Shown: positions 52,014-59,517 of the stretch, one piece after another
How the letters are laid out: each line of letters begins with the position of its first letter
How positions within the stretch are numbered: the stretch's first letter is position 1
Source of the DNA: Microcaldota archaeon
GTDB taxonomy: Archaea > Micrarchaeota > Micrarchaeia > Norongarragalinales > Norongarragalinaceae
DNA length: 64,000 nt
Assembly: GCA_016207165.1 (NCBI GenBank)
Contig: JACQQD010000009.1
Location: forward strand, 106,660 to 170,659
Direction of reading: 5' to 3'
Made by a program: the position numbers and the translations under genes
The notes under the pieces: generated by a model
Database searches by the model: none
What the model saw: the letters and a program-made list of their open reading frames with translations, nothing else
What the model was told of the DNA's origin: nothing

Positions 52014-52910
52014 ATGCAGAACCACTTCCGCATGGAAGTTCCCCCACTTCGGCGCATCGTCCAGGAACGCGACGTGCGGGACGCAATCCAATCCATGCTG
52101 AAAAGCGTGTTCAGTCACCTGGGGGTTAACGGCCGGAAAGCCAATGGATTGATCCGGGAGTGCCTGCGCTTGGCTGGAGAATCCAAGACGGAAATGGAGT
52201 ACGAAAACAGGGCGCATGCGTTGCTGGAGGAAGCCGGACTTGTCGCATCCATCCAAGAAAAACTCCGCGAACGCTCCGCCCTCATCCACGCGCAAATCCG
52301 GGAGCACCTGTCTGAAGGAAAAACCCTGGACGTGGGATGCGGAGACGGCCGCGTCGGCGCACTTCTTTCCAGAGACGGCCACGACGTGCATTTGGCGGAC
52401 GTGTACGCGCACCCCCAAGTTCAAACCCACGGCCTGCCGTTTTCGAGGTTCCGCCAAGGCGAGGCACTGCCTTTCCGCGACCAAGAATTTGACAACGCGG
52501 TGGTGTTGACCGTCTTTCACCACGCCGAAAATCCGGAGCACGCGTTGCGCGAAGTCCACCGCGTGCTTCGCCCTGGGGGCCGCGTGGCCGTGATTGAATC
52601 CGTGTACGGCGTTGAGGGAGATGAATTGACTCGTGATCAAAGAAAGGCGGCACGTGCCTTTGTAGACTTGTTGCCGAAACAGCAACGCTGGGCCAACGTT
52701 TTTTTCGACCATTTCTACAACCGCGTTCTGCATTACAGCGCTTCGCCGAACGGAAAAGTCAACGTGCCGTTCAACTTCAACACGCCCGCCGAGTGGAATC
52801 GATTGTTCAAAGCGCATGGATTTGACGTGGAGAAAACCATTCATTTGGGCGTGGATCAGCCCACCGTTCCGGAATACCACACGCTTCACGTCCTGCAAAG
52901 GCGGGAATGA
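52014..52910 (+). CDS. SAM-dependent methyltransferase (Methyltransf_11 type)
   Basis: The 298-residue protein has a class I methyltransferase fold: motif I LDVGCGDGRVGALLS near residue 105, the acidic end of strand 2 in DVHLADVYAHP, motif II in DNAVVLTVFHHAENPEHAL and motif III VLRPGGRVAVIESV. Residues 1-95 are an extra helical region. The substrate cannot be told from the sequence; the FHH motif and later NTPAEWNRLFKAHGF are common in small-molecule and quinone-type methyltransferases. It follows proS by 13 bp and is probably read with it. Confidence 0.85.
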   Translation: MQNHFRMEVPPLRRIVQERDVRDAIQSMLKSVFSHLGVNGRKANGLIRECLRLAGESKTEMEYENRAHALLEEAGLVASIQEKLRERSALIHAQIREHLSEGKTLDVGCGDGRVGALLSRDGHDVHLADVYAHPQVQTHGLPFSRFRQGEALPFRDQEFDNAVVLTVFHHAENPEHALREVHRVLRPGGRVAVIESVYGVEGDELTRDQRKAARAFVDLLPKQQRWANVFFDHFYNRVLHYSASPNGKVNVPFNFNTPAEWNRLFKAHGFDVEKTIHLGVDQPTVPEYHTLHVLQRRE

Positions 52911-52989
52911 ACAAGGGTGGCCCTCGGGCATTTGAGGAGTTGCACGACATGCACACTCCCATTTAAGCCGGCGACGCTCTTAGAACGCC

Positions 52990-53844
52990 ATGCTTTCATT
53001 GGACTGGTTTCAGTACGCTCTGCTGGGAGCCGTTTCGTCTTCCGCGTTTTGGATCGTGTGCCGCGCGTTCTTGAAAAACCAGGAGCACCACCGCGCGTTC
53101 GCGCTGGTCATGCAGTTTCTCCCGCTGGTTTTCCTCATTCCCGTACTGGCCGTGGAACCCTTGGCGCTTCCGCAAACGCAGGCGGGTTGGCTTTGGCTTT
53201 TTTTGGCGGGATCGGTTTGGGCCATCCAGCAAATCGTGGTGTTCAAGAGCCTGCGGTTCGTCGACGTGTCGACTCGTGAGCCGTTGTACCGAACCAAAAT
53301 GGTTTGGGCCGTTGCGCTCGGAATTCTCTTCCTCGGCGAAACGCTCACGCCCAGAGCCGGCGCCGGCATCCTGCTGGTTTTTTTGGGCGCCATGGCGTTG
53401 GTCTACCGGCCGGGGATGCGAATCGATTTGGGACTCGGAGTGCAACTCGTACTGCTGAGCGCTTTTCTGCGGGGCATCACGTATCTTTCCGACAAACTGG
53501 CCCTCGAGCATTTCAGCGTCACGGCCTACTTTTTCGCGGTCTCCATCGTGTCCGGAACGCTGATGCTGTTGGACCCCAAGACGCGGAGGGAACCGGTCAA
53601 GGCTTTTTTCTCCAGCCACGCCAAGACGCTGGCCGTCATTTCATTTGTCGGAATATTCGGGTACTGGTTTAACATCAAGGCGTTGTCTTTGGGGCCGGTC
53701 AACGGCGTGGCGTCCGTCGGGGAGTTAAGCATCGTTTTTACGAGTTTGGGCGGCATTCTGTTTTTAGGCGAGAAAGACCATTTGTTGCAAAAAGCGGCGG
53801 GAGCCATACTGGCACTGGCTGGCGCATTCCTGCTTTATTCTTGA
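52990..53844 (+). CDS. EamA-family (DMT superfamily) permease
   Basis: The 284-residue protein has about ten membrane helices in two repeats, with the EamA hallmarks AGSVWAIQQIVVFKSLRFVDVSTREPL in the first half and FNIKALSLGPVNGVASVGELSIVFTSLGGILFLGE in the second. Family members export amino acids or metabolites, or import sugars; the substrate is unknown. CATTTAAGCC centres about 24 bp before the ATG, suggesting its own leaderless promoter. Its end is 14 bp from the convergent TrmB-family gene. Confidence 0.85.
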   Translation: MLSLDWFQYALLGAVSSSAFWIVCRAFLKNQEHHRAFALVMQFLPLVFLIPVLAVEPLALPQTQAGWLWLFLAGSVWAIQQIVVFKSLRFVDVSTREPLYRTKMVWAVALGILFLGETLTPRAGAGILLVFLGAMALVYRPGMRIDLGLGVQLVLLSAFLRGITYLSDKLALEHFSVTAYFFAVSIVSGTLMLLDPKTRREPVKAFFSSHAKTLAVISFVGIFGYWFNIKALSLGPVNGVASVGELSIVFTSLGGILFLGEKDHLLQKAAGAILALAGAFLLYS

Positions 53845-53858
53845 CGTGAAGAATTCAC

Positions 53859-54632
53859 TCAAGCCAAGGAGTGCTTTTTCCACAAGTACTCGAACTGGCT
53901 TGAAAACGTCTCCACCACTTGCCTGGATTGGATGCGTAGCGCAATGACTTCCGGAGCGTAAATCAGGATCAGCACGTTGTTTCCGAAGACCACCCACACG
54001 ATGGGCATGTACAATTCCTCCGGCAGCCACTTGAGTTGAACGTCCGTGGTTTTCTTGGCGGCGTTCAGCAACGAAATGATTTTGTCGTTCTTCGTGGCAA
54101 AAAGCCGGAACCTCGTCTTCTTGAACCATTTACGGAATTCAATGGGAAAGAATTCCTGGACTTGAAGATTGCCAAACCCCTTCCATTGCGTGGGCGCCTC
54201 GGCGCGCACGATTTCCGAGATGAGCGCCTTATAGCCTTTCCGTCCCTTGTAGACCTCAAACAAATCCGTCTCCCGCAGGGACTCGTATTGCTTGGAAAGC
54301 TCCGGCATGACGCGGTGAACCTCTTTTTTGAACGCCTCGTGCCGAATTTGTTGTTGCCGCCAATTCTCCTCCAAGACGTCCGAGAGCTTGTCGGGATGCG
54401 TGGGCCGGAACACCCGCTTTTTACCCTCGAAAATCGAGGTGCACAAACCCAGTTCCATGAGGCGATCCAACGCCGCGTACACGTTAGGCTTGTAGGTTCC
54501 CACCCGTTTGGCGACGGCGTCGGCGCTACAGGGCCCCAATTCCACCAACGCCAAGTAGGTTTTGGCGGCCGTCGGGCTCAAGTCAAAGCCCTCCAAGACC
54601 CTCGAGGAATCCTGGCTCGAACGCATTTTCAT
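53859..54632 (-). CDS. TrmB-family transcriptional regulator
   Basis: The 257-residue protein has an N-terminal winged helix (LSPTAAKTYLALVELGPCSADAVAKRVGTYKPNVYAALDRLMELGL, residues 17-62), a helical connector, and a C-terminal PLD-like TrmB effector region. TrmB proteins repress or activate archaeal sugar and metabolic genes and respond to small ligands. The region over its start holds TACTCATAGTA, fitting the TACTNNNAGTA operator known for TrmB from Thermococcus litoralis, plus a second inverted repeat. Autoregulation and control of the divergent membrane gene are therefore likely. A second in-frame ATG lies two codons on. Confidence 0.88.
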   Translation of the reverse strand: MKMRSSQDSSRVLEGFDLSPTAAKTYLALVELGPCSADAVAKRVGTYKPNVYAALDRLMELGLCTSIFEGKKRVFRPTHPDKLSDVLEENWRQQQIRHEAFKKEVHRVMPELSKQYESLRETDLFEVYKGRKGYKALISEIVRAEAPTQWKGFGNLQVQEFFPIEFRKWFKKTRFRLFATKNDKIISLLNAAKKTTDVQLKWLPEELYMPIVWVVFGNNVLILIYAPEVIALRIQSRQVVETFSSQFEYLWKKHSLA

Positions 54633-54659
54633 AGTAGCATTATACTACTACTCATAGTA
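54632..54659. promoter_or_regulatory. TrmB-type operator overlapping divergent promoters
   Basis: TACTCATAGTA at 54649-54659 is an exact match to the TrmB consensus TACTNNNAGTA. Next to it TAGTAG (54632-54637) and CTACTA (54645-54650) form an inverted repeat 7 bp apart that covers the TrmB gene's start. TATTAT-like sequence beside the operator centres about 26 bp before the plus-strand membrane gene, so protein bound here would block both directions. Confidence 0.6.
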
Positions 54660-54685
54660 TTATTCGTTTCGGTGCCCATTTTCGT

Positions 54686-54973
54686 ATGGCTGATTGGGAT
54701 CCGATGAAGGTGGTGGCTGTTTTTGCCGCCGTGTTTACCTTCGAGTTCGCGGTTGGAACGAGTCTGGGAAGTGGACCCATACTCGGCGCCATCGGAATGC
54801 TTGCCGTGGGGCCCCTGACACTGATGAAAGCCGTTTCCAACGCGTTCCCGCTTTTCGCCCCGCTCGCGTTTTTGGTGGTGCCGGTGTTGTTGCTCCGCTT
54901 TTACCGCATGCACTTGGGCCAGGGGGCCGTGCTTTTCATTTTGGGCTCAGCCGTGGCCTTGATGGCGGCATGA
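54686..54973 (+). CDS. Small integral membrane protein, 95 aa
   Basis: The 95-residue protein is almost wholly hydrophobic, with three predicted membrane helices (about residues 8-24, 28-48 and 57-92, the last possibly split by RFYRMHLGQG). No family is recognised. It diverges from the TrmB-family gene, and its TATA region overlaps the TrmB-type operator, so it is the best candidate for that regulator's target. Too short for a usual transporter alone; it could be a subunit or a small channel-like protein. Confidence 0.6.
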   Translation: MADWDPMKVVAVFAAVFTFEFAVGTSLGSGPILGAIGMLAVGPLTLMKAVSNAFPLFAPLAFLVVPVLLLRFYRMHLGQGAVLFILGSAVALMAA

Positions 54974-55002
54974 CGAGTCACCGGCCAGGACGCCTCCGAT
55001 TC

Positions 55003-55010
55003 TATTTAAG
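55003..55010 (+). promoter_or_regulatory. TATA element of the AbrB-like gene
   Basis: TATTTAAG centres about 27 bp before the ATG at 55034, with no ribosome-binding site between, giving a leaderless transcript. Confidence 0.5.
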
Positions 55011-55033
55011 GCAAAAAATTCGGTATACCGTTC

Positions 55034-55312
55034 ATGAAACACATCACCACACTTAGACGAGACGGCTCAATCGGCTTACCTAAAGCAATTCGTGCGAAAG
55101 CAAGACTCGAACCAGGAGACTGGGTTGAAATTGCCTTTGAAGAAAGAAAAATCGTGATAAACCGCGCACCGGGGCCCATCCTACGCAAAATGGGCAAAAG
55201 GGAAGCCGCGTTGGTTCAGAAGGCGGTTGACAAAGAAATGGAAGGAATTCGATCTGGAGAGAAAAAAACGCATCCCTTGGAGCAGGTTCTGAAAAAAGCA
55301 GGCTTAGACTAG
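55034..55312 (+). CDS. AbrB/SpoVT-type DNA-binding domain protein
   Basis: The 92-residue protein has an N-terminal swapped-hairpin AbrB domain: TTLRRDGSIGLPKAIRAKARLEPGDWVEIAFEERKIVINR (residues 5-45), the classic strand-GRIxLPKxxR-strand-GDxVEI layout. A charged helical tail follows. Such proteins act as transcription factors or as antitoxins. No toxin gene follows (the next gene is MarC), so a stand-alone regulator is more likely here. The gene is somewhat AT-richer than its surroundings. Confidence 0.82.
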   Translation: MKHITTLRRDGSIGLPKAIRAKARLEPGDWVEIAFEERKIVINRAPGPILRKMGKREAALVQKAVDKEMEGIRSGEKKTHPLEQVLKKAGLD

Positions 55313-55420
55313 GAATTGCCGGATGGGGTTGGGAATCACGTTTTTGAGGTTGGCAGCTGTCGAACGCCCATCCGCGCATAAACTTCCTGTTTTTAACGTC
55401 GCATTGCGTCAACGTATTGA

Positions 55421-55436
55421 GCCGCTTGCAAGCGGC
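55421..55436. repeat. Perfect 16-bp palindrome just before the MarC start
   Basis: GCCGCTTGCAAGCGGC is fully self-complementary and ends four bases before the GTG at 55441. In RNA it would pair with a second copy or form a tight hairpin at the ribosome entry site; in DNA it could be a protein-binding site. It lies within the 128-bp gap that otherwise shows no gene. Confidence 0.6.
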
Positions 55437-55440
55437 GGGC

Positions 55441-56022
55441 GTGGAAATCGTGTTGGAGCAGTTCGTGTACGCGTTCATCGCATTGTTCGTGATTTTGGAT
55501 CCGTTTGCCAGCATCCCGCCGTTTTTTGGTTTGACGCGCAAAATGAGTGATGACCAGCGCAAGCACATTGCACGCAAAGCCGTGCTGGTCGCCGGAATCC
55601 TGGCGGCGTTGTTTTTGGTGGCCGGGTCAAGCCTTCTGGGCACGTTGGGAATCTCGTTGTCTTCGTTCAAGGTCGCCGGCGGCATCGTGTTGGGCTTGAT
55701 GGGTTTGGAAACGGTATTGAACATGCATTTTGGCGGGGCGTCAAAACCGGACCAGGACAGCGTGGCCATCCTCATTGCCACGCCGCTTCTAACCGGTCCG
55801 GGCATGATTTCCACCATCATCGTCTTGTCGCAGCAAGTCGGACAAGTGACTACGGGGTTGGCGGCGTTGGTGGCGTTGTTGCTGGCGTACGCGATTCTCT
55901 ACTTGGCGCCGCTTCTTCGAAAAGCCGTGGGAGACAAGACCATTGAAGCATTCTCGAAGATCATGGGATTGGTGTTGTTGGCCTTGGCTGTGGAATTCAT
56001 TCGCACCGGTTTGGCCGGCTGA
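55441..56022 (+). CDS. MarC-family integral membrane protein
   Basis: The 193-residue protein has six membrane helices and the MarC/UPF0056 signatures FIALFVILDPFASIPPFFGLT, VAGGIVLGLMG and AILIATPLLTGPGMISTII. The biochemical role of this family is unsettled despite its name. No ATG lies at a suitable place; GTG at 55441 is the best start, with TTG at 55417 and GTG at 55450 as alternatives. A perfect palindrome immediately upstream may affect its expression. It converges on the coiled-coil gene across a 294-bp gap. Confidence 0.85.
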   Translation: MEIVLEQFVYAFIALFVILDPFASIPPFFGLTRKMSDDQRKHIARKAVLVAGILAALFLVAGSSLLGTLGISLSSFKVAGGIVLGLMGLETVLNMHFGGASKPDQDSVAILIATPLLTGPGMISTIIVLSQQVGQVTTGLAALVALLLAYAILYLAPLLRKAVGDKTIEAFSKIMGLVLLALAVEFIRTGLAG

Positions 56023-56044
56023 AAAACAAAAGAAAAAGAAAACG

Positions 56045-56072
56045 GGAAGCGCTTACGCGTAAATGCGCTTCC
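56045..56072. repeat. Inverted repeat downstream of MarC
   Basis: GGAAGCGC (56045-56052) and GCGCTTCC (56065-56072) form an 8-bp stem around a loop that itself contains the palindrome TTACGCGTAA. It lies 23 bp after the MarC stop and may help end or stabilise that transcript. A 17-codon minus-strand reading frame (56053-56106) ends in the loop; coding status is doubtful. Confidence 0.55.
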
Positions 56073-56211
56073 ACTCCTCGATTCGGGGCTTTTTGGGGTC
56101 GTCCATACTGATTGGACTAATGGGGCTTGACTTGAAAAAGGTTTTGATTCAGTCAAGGGATTCGGAAAGTTGCCTGACGCGGCGCTGGATTTCGTCGCGG
56201 ACGTCCGGATA

Positions 56212-56254
56212 TAGCAAACCAAGAAAGTTTCCCGACTCTTTTCTTGGTTTGCTA
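56212..56254. repeat. Perfect 15-bp inverted repeat, first of a tandem pair
   Basis: TAGCAAACCAAGAAA (56212-56226) and its exact complement TTTCTTGGTTTGCTA (56240-56254) flank a 13-base loop. The stem sits in the gap between convergent MarC and the coiled-coil gene, and the next hairpin starts two bases later. It is far stronger than chance and explained by no gene. It may be a two-way terminator, a small structured RNA or a mobile-repeat relic. Confidence 0.8.
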
Positions 56255-56255
56255 G

Positions 56256-56302
56256 ACAGCAAGACCGGCCTATTTCGTCGTGTTATTTGCCGGTCTTGCT
56301 GT
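56256..56302. repeat. Perfect 14-bp inverted repeat, second of a tandem pair
   Basis: ACAGCAAGACCGGC (56256-56269) and GCCGGTCTTGCTGT (56289-56302) flank a 19-base AT-rich loop. It is adjacent to the first hairpin and ends 15 bp beyond the stop of the minus-strand coiled-coil gene, so it would form at that transcript's 3' end. The two stems share the short run AGCAA but are otherwise different. Confidence 0.8.
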
Positions 56303-56316
56303 ATTCTTCAATGGGT

Positions 56317-57558
56317 TTACCGGAGGGGGTGGTTCTCCATGGGTTTGCCCAGCGTCACGGGCAACGAAAGCAGGAGAATGGCCTGTTCTTGGATTTCCTG
56401 TTCCCTGGAAGCGATGCGCGCCGTGACGTCGGCTTCTTTTTGCGTCAAGGTTTCTTCCAAGTGCGTGCATTCCTGGATGGAGGCGTCAAGGGACGCCGCT
56501 TTTTGTTGGGGGCCTTGGACTTGGGCGAGTCGGCGTTCCAGGTCCAAGCGTTTTTCGCGGGCTTCATCATAGGCGTCGGCCCACGCAAGTCGGTTGGAGC
56601 GGAATTCGGCGACCGGCGCGTCGGCGGCGTTCAAGTCCAATCCTGAAAGAAGGGGCTCCAAGTCCTCGCTGTCCAGCAAACAGTCTTTGAGGAAGTCTTC
56701 TTTGACGCGCAGGTATTTTTCGGCGACATTCGCGTAGGCTCCGGGGTCTTTTCCTCGCGCGTATTTTTTCAGGGGGCCTTCCAGGGACTCCAAGACGGCG
56801 TAAAAACGGTTGGCGGCGCGTTGTTCCTCGGTTTTGGCTTGAGTCGCGTCGCGTTGGAGTTGCTCGGTGGCGGAGACGTCAAAGGCCGGGGAAGCGGCCT
56901 TTTCGTCGCGGAGAGCCTTGAGGCGGGATTGCAGTTGGGCTTTCTCTCGGCGCACGCGCTCCAATTGCTCGGAAAGCGTGTCGTCGCCTCGTTTTTGCTC
57001 CAAGGCAAGGCGTTGGCGTTCAAAAGCGCGCACCGGCTCCAACACGTCATGCAGACCCGCATCCAGAGCCAAGAGTTCCTTCATGGCCGCATTGAATTGC
57101 GTCACGTCGCGTTCAAAAAACGCGTAGATGTAGCGGTTGTCCTTGACTACGGTATTGATGGAAGCCAAAATGGAGGAAAATTCTTGCTGAGTTCCGGAAA
57201 GGCCGTCAAAGTCGTCCGGGAAAACCAAGGCATGCAATTGCCGGTGGAGGCCTTCGGTTTTGGCGACGAACGTGCGCTGGTGTTCTTCGGCAATGCGTTG
57301 GTGGGGGCCGGGTTGTTTGGGCGTGGCGCGGGCAATGGCGTCAATGCCTTGCTTCAAACGCGTGACGGGTTCGGAAACTCGTTGAGCCAGGGGGTTGGCC
57401 TTGGTTGCGGCTTTTTCTTTCCAGAAAACCGTTTTGGCGTAGAGTTTGGCAAACGCGTCCTGGCCGGCCCACACCGGTTCGGAAACGGCTTGGGGTTCGG
57501 CTTTGGCCGGGCGGGAAAAAAGTGCCTTGATTTGGGTGAAAAGTTTCTGGAGGGCCAT
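56317..57558 (-). CDS. Coiled-coil protein of unknown function, 413 aa
   Basis: The 413-residue protein is almost entirely helical, with coiled-coil stretches near residues 175-260 (LEQKRGDDTLSEQLERVRREKAQLQSRL) and 320-395 (EAREKRLDLERRLAQVQ; THLEETLTQKEADVTARI). It is highly charged, with no signal peptide. Residues 1-30 are basic and amphipathic (LQKLFTQIKALFSRPAK), possibly membrane-binding. I know no function. ATG at 57558 is preferred; GTTATAGCC centres about 32 bp upstream. Two large hairpins lie just after its stop. Confidence 0.7.
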   Translation of the reverse strand: MALQKLFTQIKALFSRPAKAEPQAVSEPVWAGQDAFAKLYAKTVFWKEKAATKANPLAQRVSEPVTRLKQGIDAIARATPKQPGPHQRIAEEHQRTFVAKTEGLHRQLHALVFPDDFDGLSGTQQEFSSILASINTVVKDNRYIYAFFERDVTQFNAAMKELLALDAGLHDVLEPVRAFERQRLALEQKRGDDTLSEQLERVRREKAQLQSRLKALRDEKAASPAFDVSATEQLQRDATQAKTEEQRAANRFYAVLESLEGPLKKYARGKDPGAYANVAEKYLRVKEDFLKDCLLDSEDLEPLLSGLDLNAADAPVAEFRSNRLAWADAYDEAREKRLDLERRLAQVQGPQQKAASLDASIQECTHLEETLTQKEADVTARIASREQEIQEQAILLLSLPVTLGKPMENHPLR

Positions 57559-57612
57559 GGGACGGCGTGACGATTTTGAGGGGCAGGCTATAACTTTGTT
57601 TGGGCAACCCAA

Positions 57613-58284
57613 CTAGTATCCGAGTTTTTCTTTGACGAGTATGACTTTCGTTCGGTTGGGGTCGAATTCAAAGCCCAAGACCGCGATTTTTGAGATTCGG
57701 CTTCCCATGTTGTACACTTTTTGGGCGCGCAGGTTCTCCAGGGGATACGCGAACTCTTGAATGCGTTTTAGGGCGGCTTCCTGGTTTTCCACGATCTTGT
57801 TGGTGCCCGCCACGATGAGCAGGTGTTTGGCGGCAAAAAGCCATGCGCCCACCCGGCTTCCGGAGGCGTCGCAACCCACGATTTTTCCGTCCTTTGTGAC
57901 GGCCTGGGCACTTGAAACGAAGTAATCCGCCGTGGTGGCCTCGCGCCGCGCGTCGGCTTGCTTGGCGGGGTCGGAGACAGCGAACACGGACGCGTGCAGG
58001 TTGTTCCACGCGTGTTGCTTGGATTGCAGCAAATCGACGAAACCGATTTCCGCCAGGGTGGTGCTGGAGCCGTTCATGACTGAAGCGCCTTGGGGAATGG
58101 TTTTCTTGATTTCCTCCAGGGCCGCGTCAGATGAGTCTACGACTACCGCCGAAATGTGGTTCTGTTTGAGGGCTTGGACGGTTTCATGGATGGTGGAGTC
58201 TTGGGCGAGCTGATTCCATTTGCCTTCGTCGACTTGCACTTCGGCCTTCATTTTCTCCAAACTGTGTTCCACGGCGCTGCCCAT
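57613..58284 (-). CDS. LUD-domain protein (LutC/YkgG-like)
   Basis: The 223-residue protein has the LUD domain: SVMNGSSTTLAEIGF, TADYFVSSAQAVTKDGKIVGCDASGSRVGAW and HLLIVAGTNKIVENQEAALKRI. In bacteria LutC works with LutA and LutB in lactate oxidation, but here no LutA/B partners are near, so the role is open. The core fold resembles sugar-isomerase-like NagB folds. It lies between the coiled-coil and the YbaK genes with gaps of about 54 and 63 bp. Confidence 0.85.
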   Translation of the reverse strand: MGSAVEHSLEKMKAEVQVDEGKWNQLAQDSTIHETVQALKQNHISAVVVDSSDAALEEIKKTIPQGASVMNGSSTTLAEIGFVDLLQSKQHAWNNLHASVFAVSDPAKQADARREATTADYFVSSAQAVTKDGKIVGCDASGSRVGAWLFAAKHLLIVAGTNKIVENQEAALKRIQEFAYPLENLRAQKVYNMGSRISKIAVLGFEFDPNRTKVILVKEKLGY

Positions 58285-58347
58285 CTCTAAACCACCCTCT
58301 TATCGTACACCCAATACATGCAAAATAGTTCTTAATAAAGACGCGGG

Positions 58348-58842
58348 TTACTCCGCTTTGGCCACGTCCAATTCCGCGGCGCCAATGGACTTGAACGTGG
58401 TGCGCAAATCGGCGCTTCTCATTTTGATGGACTTGGTTTTCAGTCCGGCGTTAAAGGCGGACCAGGGTTGTTTGAAGATGCGGGGGTCCACCAAAATGGC
58501 CATTTTTTCTTTGTGGGCAAACGGCGGCACGGCGCCCAATTCGCACCCGGTTTTCTGAACGACCTCTTCCGGCTTGGCCAGGGCCACGTCCTCGGCTTGC
58601 AAGACTTTTTTGACTTTCTTGAGGTCCAATTTCTTGTCCGCGGGCAGGTTCACCACCACGAAAAAAGTCTGGCCCCGGCGCTCAAACCGCACCAAGAGGG
58701 CCTTGACGCCTTCGGAAAGGGAGGTGCCGCGGGCAAGGGCTGATTCCTCGCTGGTTCTGACTTCCAAATGCTCGATGACTTGGAAGGAAACGCCTTGCTC
58801 TTCCAGGATGCGCTTGAGGTTTTCAAATTCGGTTTGCGACAC
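58348..58842 (-). CDS. YbaK/ProX-type aminoacyl-tRNA deacylase
   Basis: The 164-residue protein belongs to the YbaK/aa-tRNA deacylase domain. It has the key lysine K47 in GVKALLVRF, LPADKKLDLKKVKK, and CELGAVPPFAHKEK, corresponding to the conserved G-x-x-PF loop. Relatives free tRNA-Pro from mischarged alanine or cysteine. The start is GTG at 58842; GATATTAATC centres about 26 bp upstream, supporting a leaderless GTG. Both proS and hisS are in this window but not adjacent. Exact specificity is not decided by the sequence. Confidence 0.85.
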   Translation of the reverse strand: MSQTEFENLKRILEEQGVSFQVIEHLEVRTSEESALARGTSLSEGVKALLVRFERRGQTFFVVVNLPADKKLDLKKVKKVLQAEDVALAKPEEVVQKTGCELGAVPPFAHKEKMAILVDPRIFKQPWSAFNAGLKTKSIKMRSADLRTTFKSIGAAELDVAKAE

Positions 58843-58864
58843 CAGGATTGTTTCCCAAGCAAGA

Positions 58865-58873
58865 TTAATATCC
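58865..58873. promoter_or_regulatory. TATA element shared by the YbaK gene (-) and the unknown gene at 58900 (+)
   Basis: ATTAATATC is nearly self-complementary. Its centre is about 26 bp from the YbaK GTG on the minus strand and about 31 bp from the plus-strand ATG at 58900. No second TATA-like site is in the 57-bp gap. Confidence 0.5.
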
Positions 58874-58899
58874 GTTTTACTTCAGACAAATCAAATGCC

Positions 58900-59517
58900 A
58901 TGCATGAAGGCAACCGCTCTGCTTTTCAAGTTTTTTGCAAACGCGGGGTGACCGGGGAAAACCATTTCAATGTTTGGCGACTGACGGAATGCATGATGGA
59001 TCACTTGGCGGAAGCGCAACGCATCCACGGTGAAATCCGGGAACGGTTGGGTTGGCGTGACCACCGCCTTGACGCGGAACGCATGCAGGCCATCGTAGAG
59101 GAATACGAAAAAACGCATGCGTCACGGCAAGAAGAAAGAGGCGGGGAACGCTATTACGTGGCCAATAACGCGGGCCATCGGTTCCTTCGAGAGCACATCC
59201 TGGACGCCTTGAAAAACAGGGGGGTTCAAGAAACGCACGTGGAGTCCATTCGCCGAGCCTTGGGCGAGGTGCTTCAACCGTTTTCTGAAACCGGCTCGAA
59301 AAAAATATTCGCGGAACTTCGCGCCACCAAAAAAGGAAGCCAAGCCTACGGGCATTTCAAGGAAATCGTGCAGGCATTGCTTCAAGACGACGAAGCAATG
59401 AAGAAAAAAATGCGGCAGGCAAAACAGCGTGACGTACGCCAATTCTTCAAGAACGCATTGACGTCAATGAAAGCGGAAATTCTTTTCTCGGAAATAAACG
59501 GGGAGGGCGTTAAATGA
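58900..59517 (+). CDS. Hypothetical protein, 205 aa, first of a coupled unknown pair
   Basis: I do not recognise this protein. From ATG 58900 it has 205 residues, rich in charged helices (EAQRIHGEIRERLGWRDHRLDAERMQAIVEEYEK; EAMKKKMRQAKQRDVRQFFKNAL). It has no membrane segment, and a His/Arg-rich first third. Its last codons overlap the next gene by 4 bp (ATGA), so the two products are made together and may interact. It shares a promoter element with the divergent deacylase gene. Confidence 0.6.
   Translation: MHEGNRSAFQVFCKRGVTGENHFNVWRLTECMMDHLAEAQRIHGEIRERLGWRDHRLDAERMQAIVEEYEKTHASRQEERGGERYYVANNAGHRFLREHILDALKNRGVQETHVESIRRALGEVLQPFSETGSKKIFAELRATKKGSQAYGHFKEIVQALLQDDEAMKKKMRQAKQRDVRQFFKNALTSMKAEILFSEINGEGVK

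Noticed and set aside
55034..55312. AbrB-like gene as the antitoxin of a toxin-antitoxin pair
   Set aside because: The neighbouring genes are a small membrane protein and MarC; no PIN, RelE or MazF-like toxin follows or precedes it.
56053..56106. A 17-codon minus-strand reading frame (MDDPKKPRIEEWKRIYA)
   Set aside because: Composition looks protein-like, but it is very short, has no clear promoter or ribosome-binding site, and its stop lies in a hairpin loop. I leave it as an observation in the repeat entry only.
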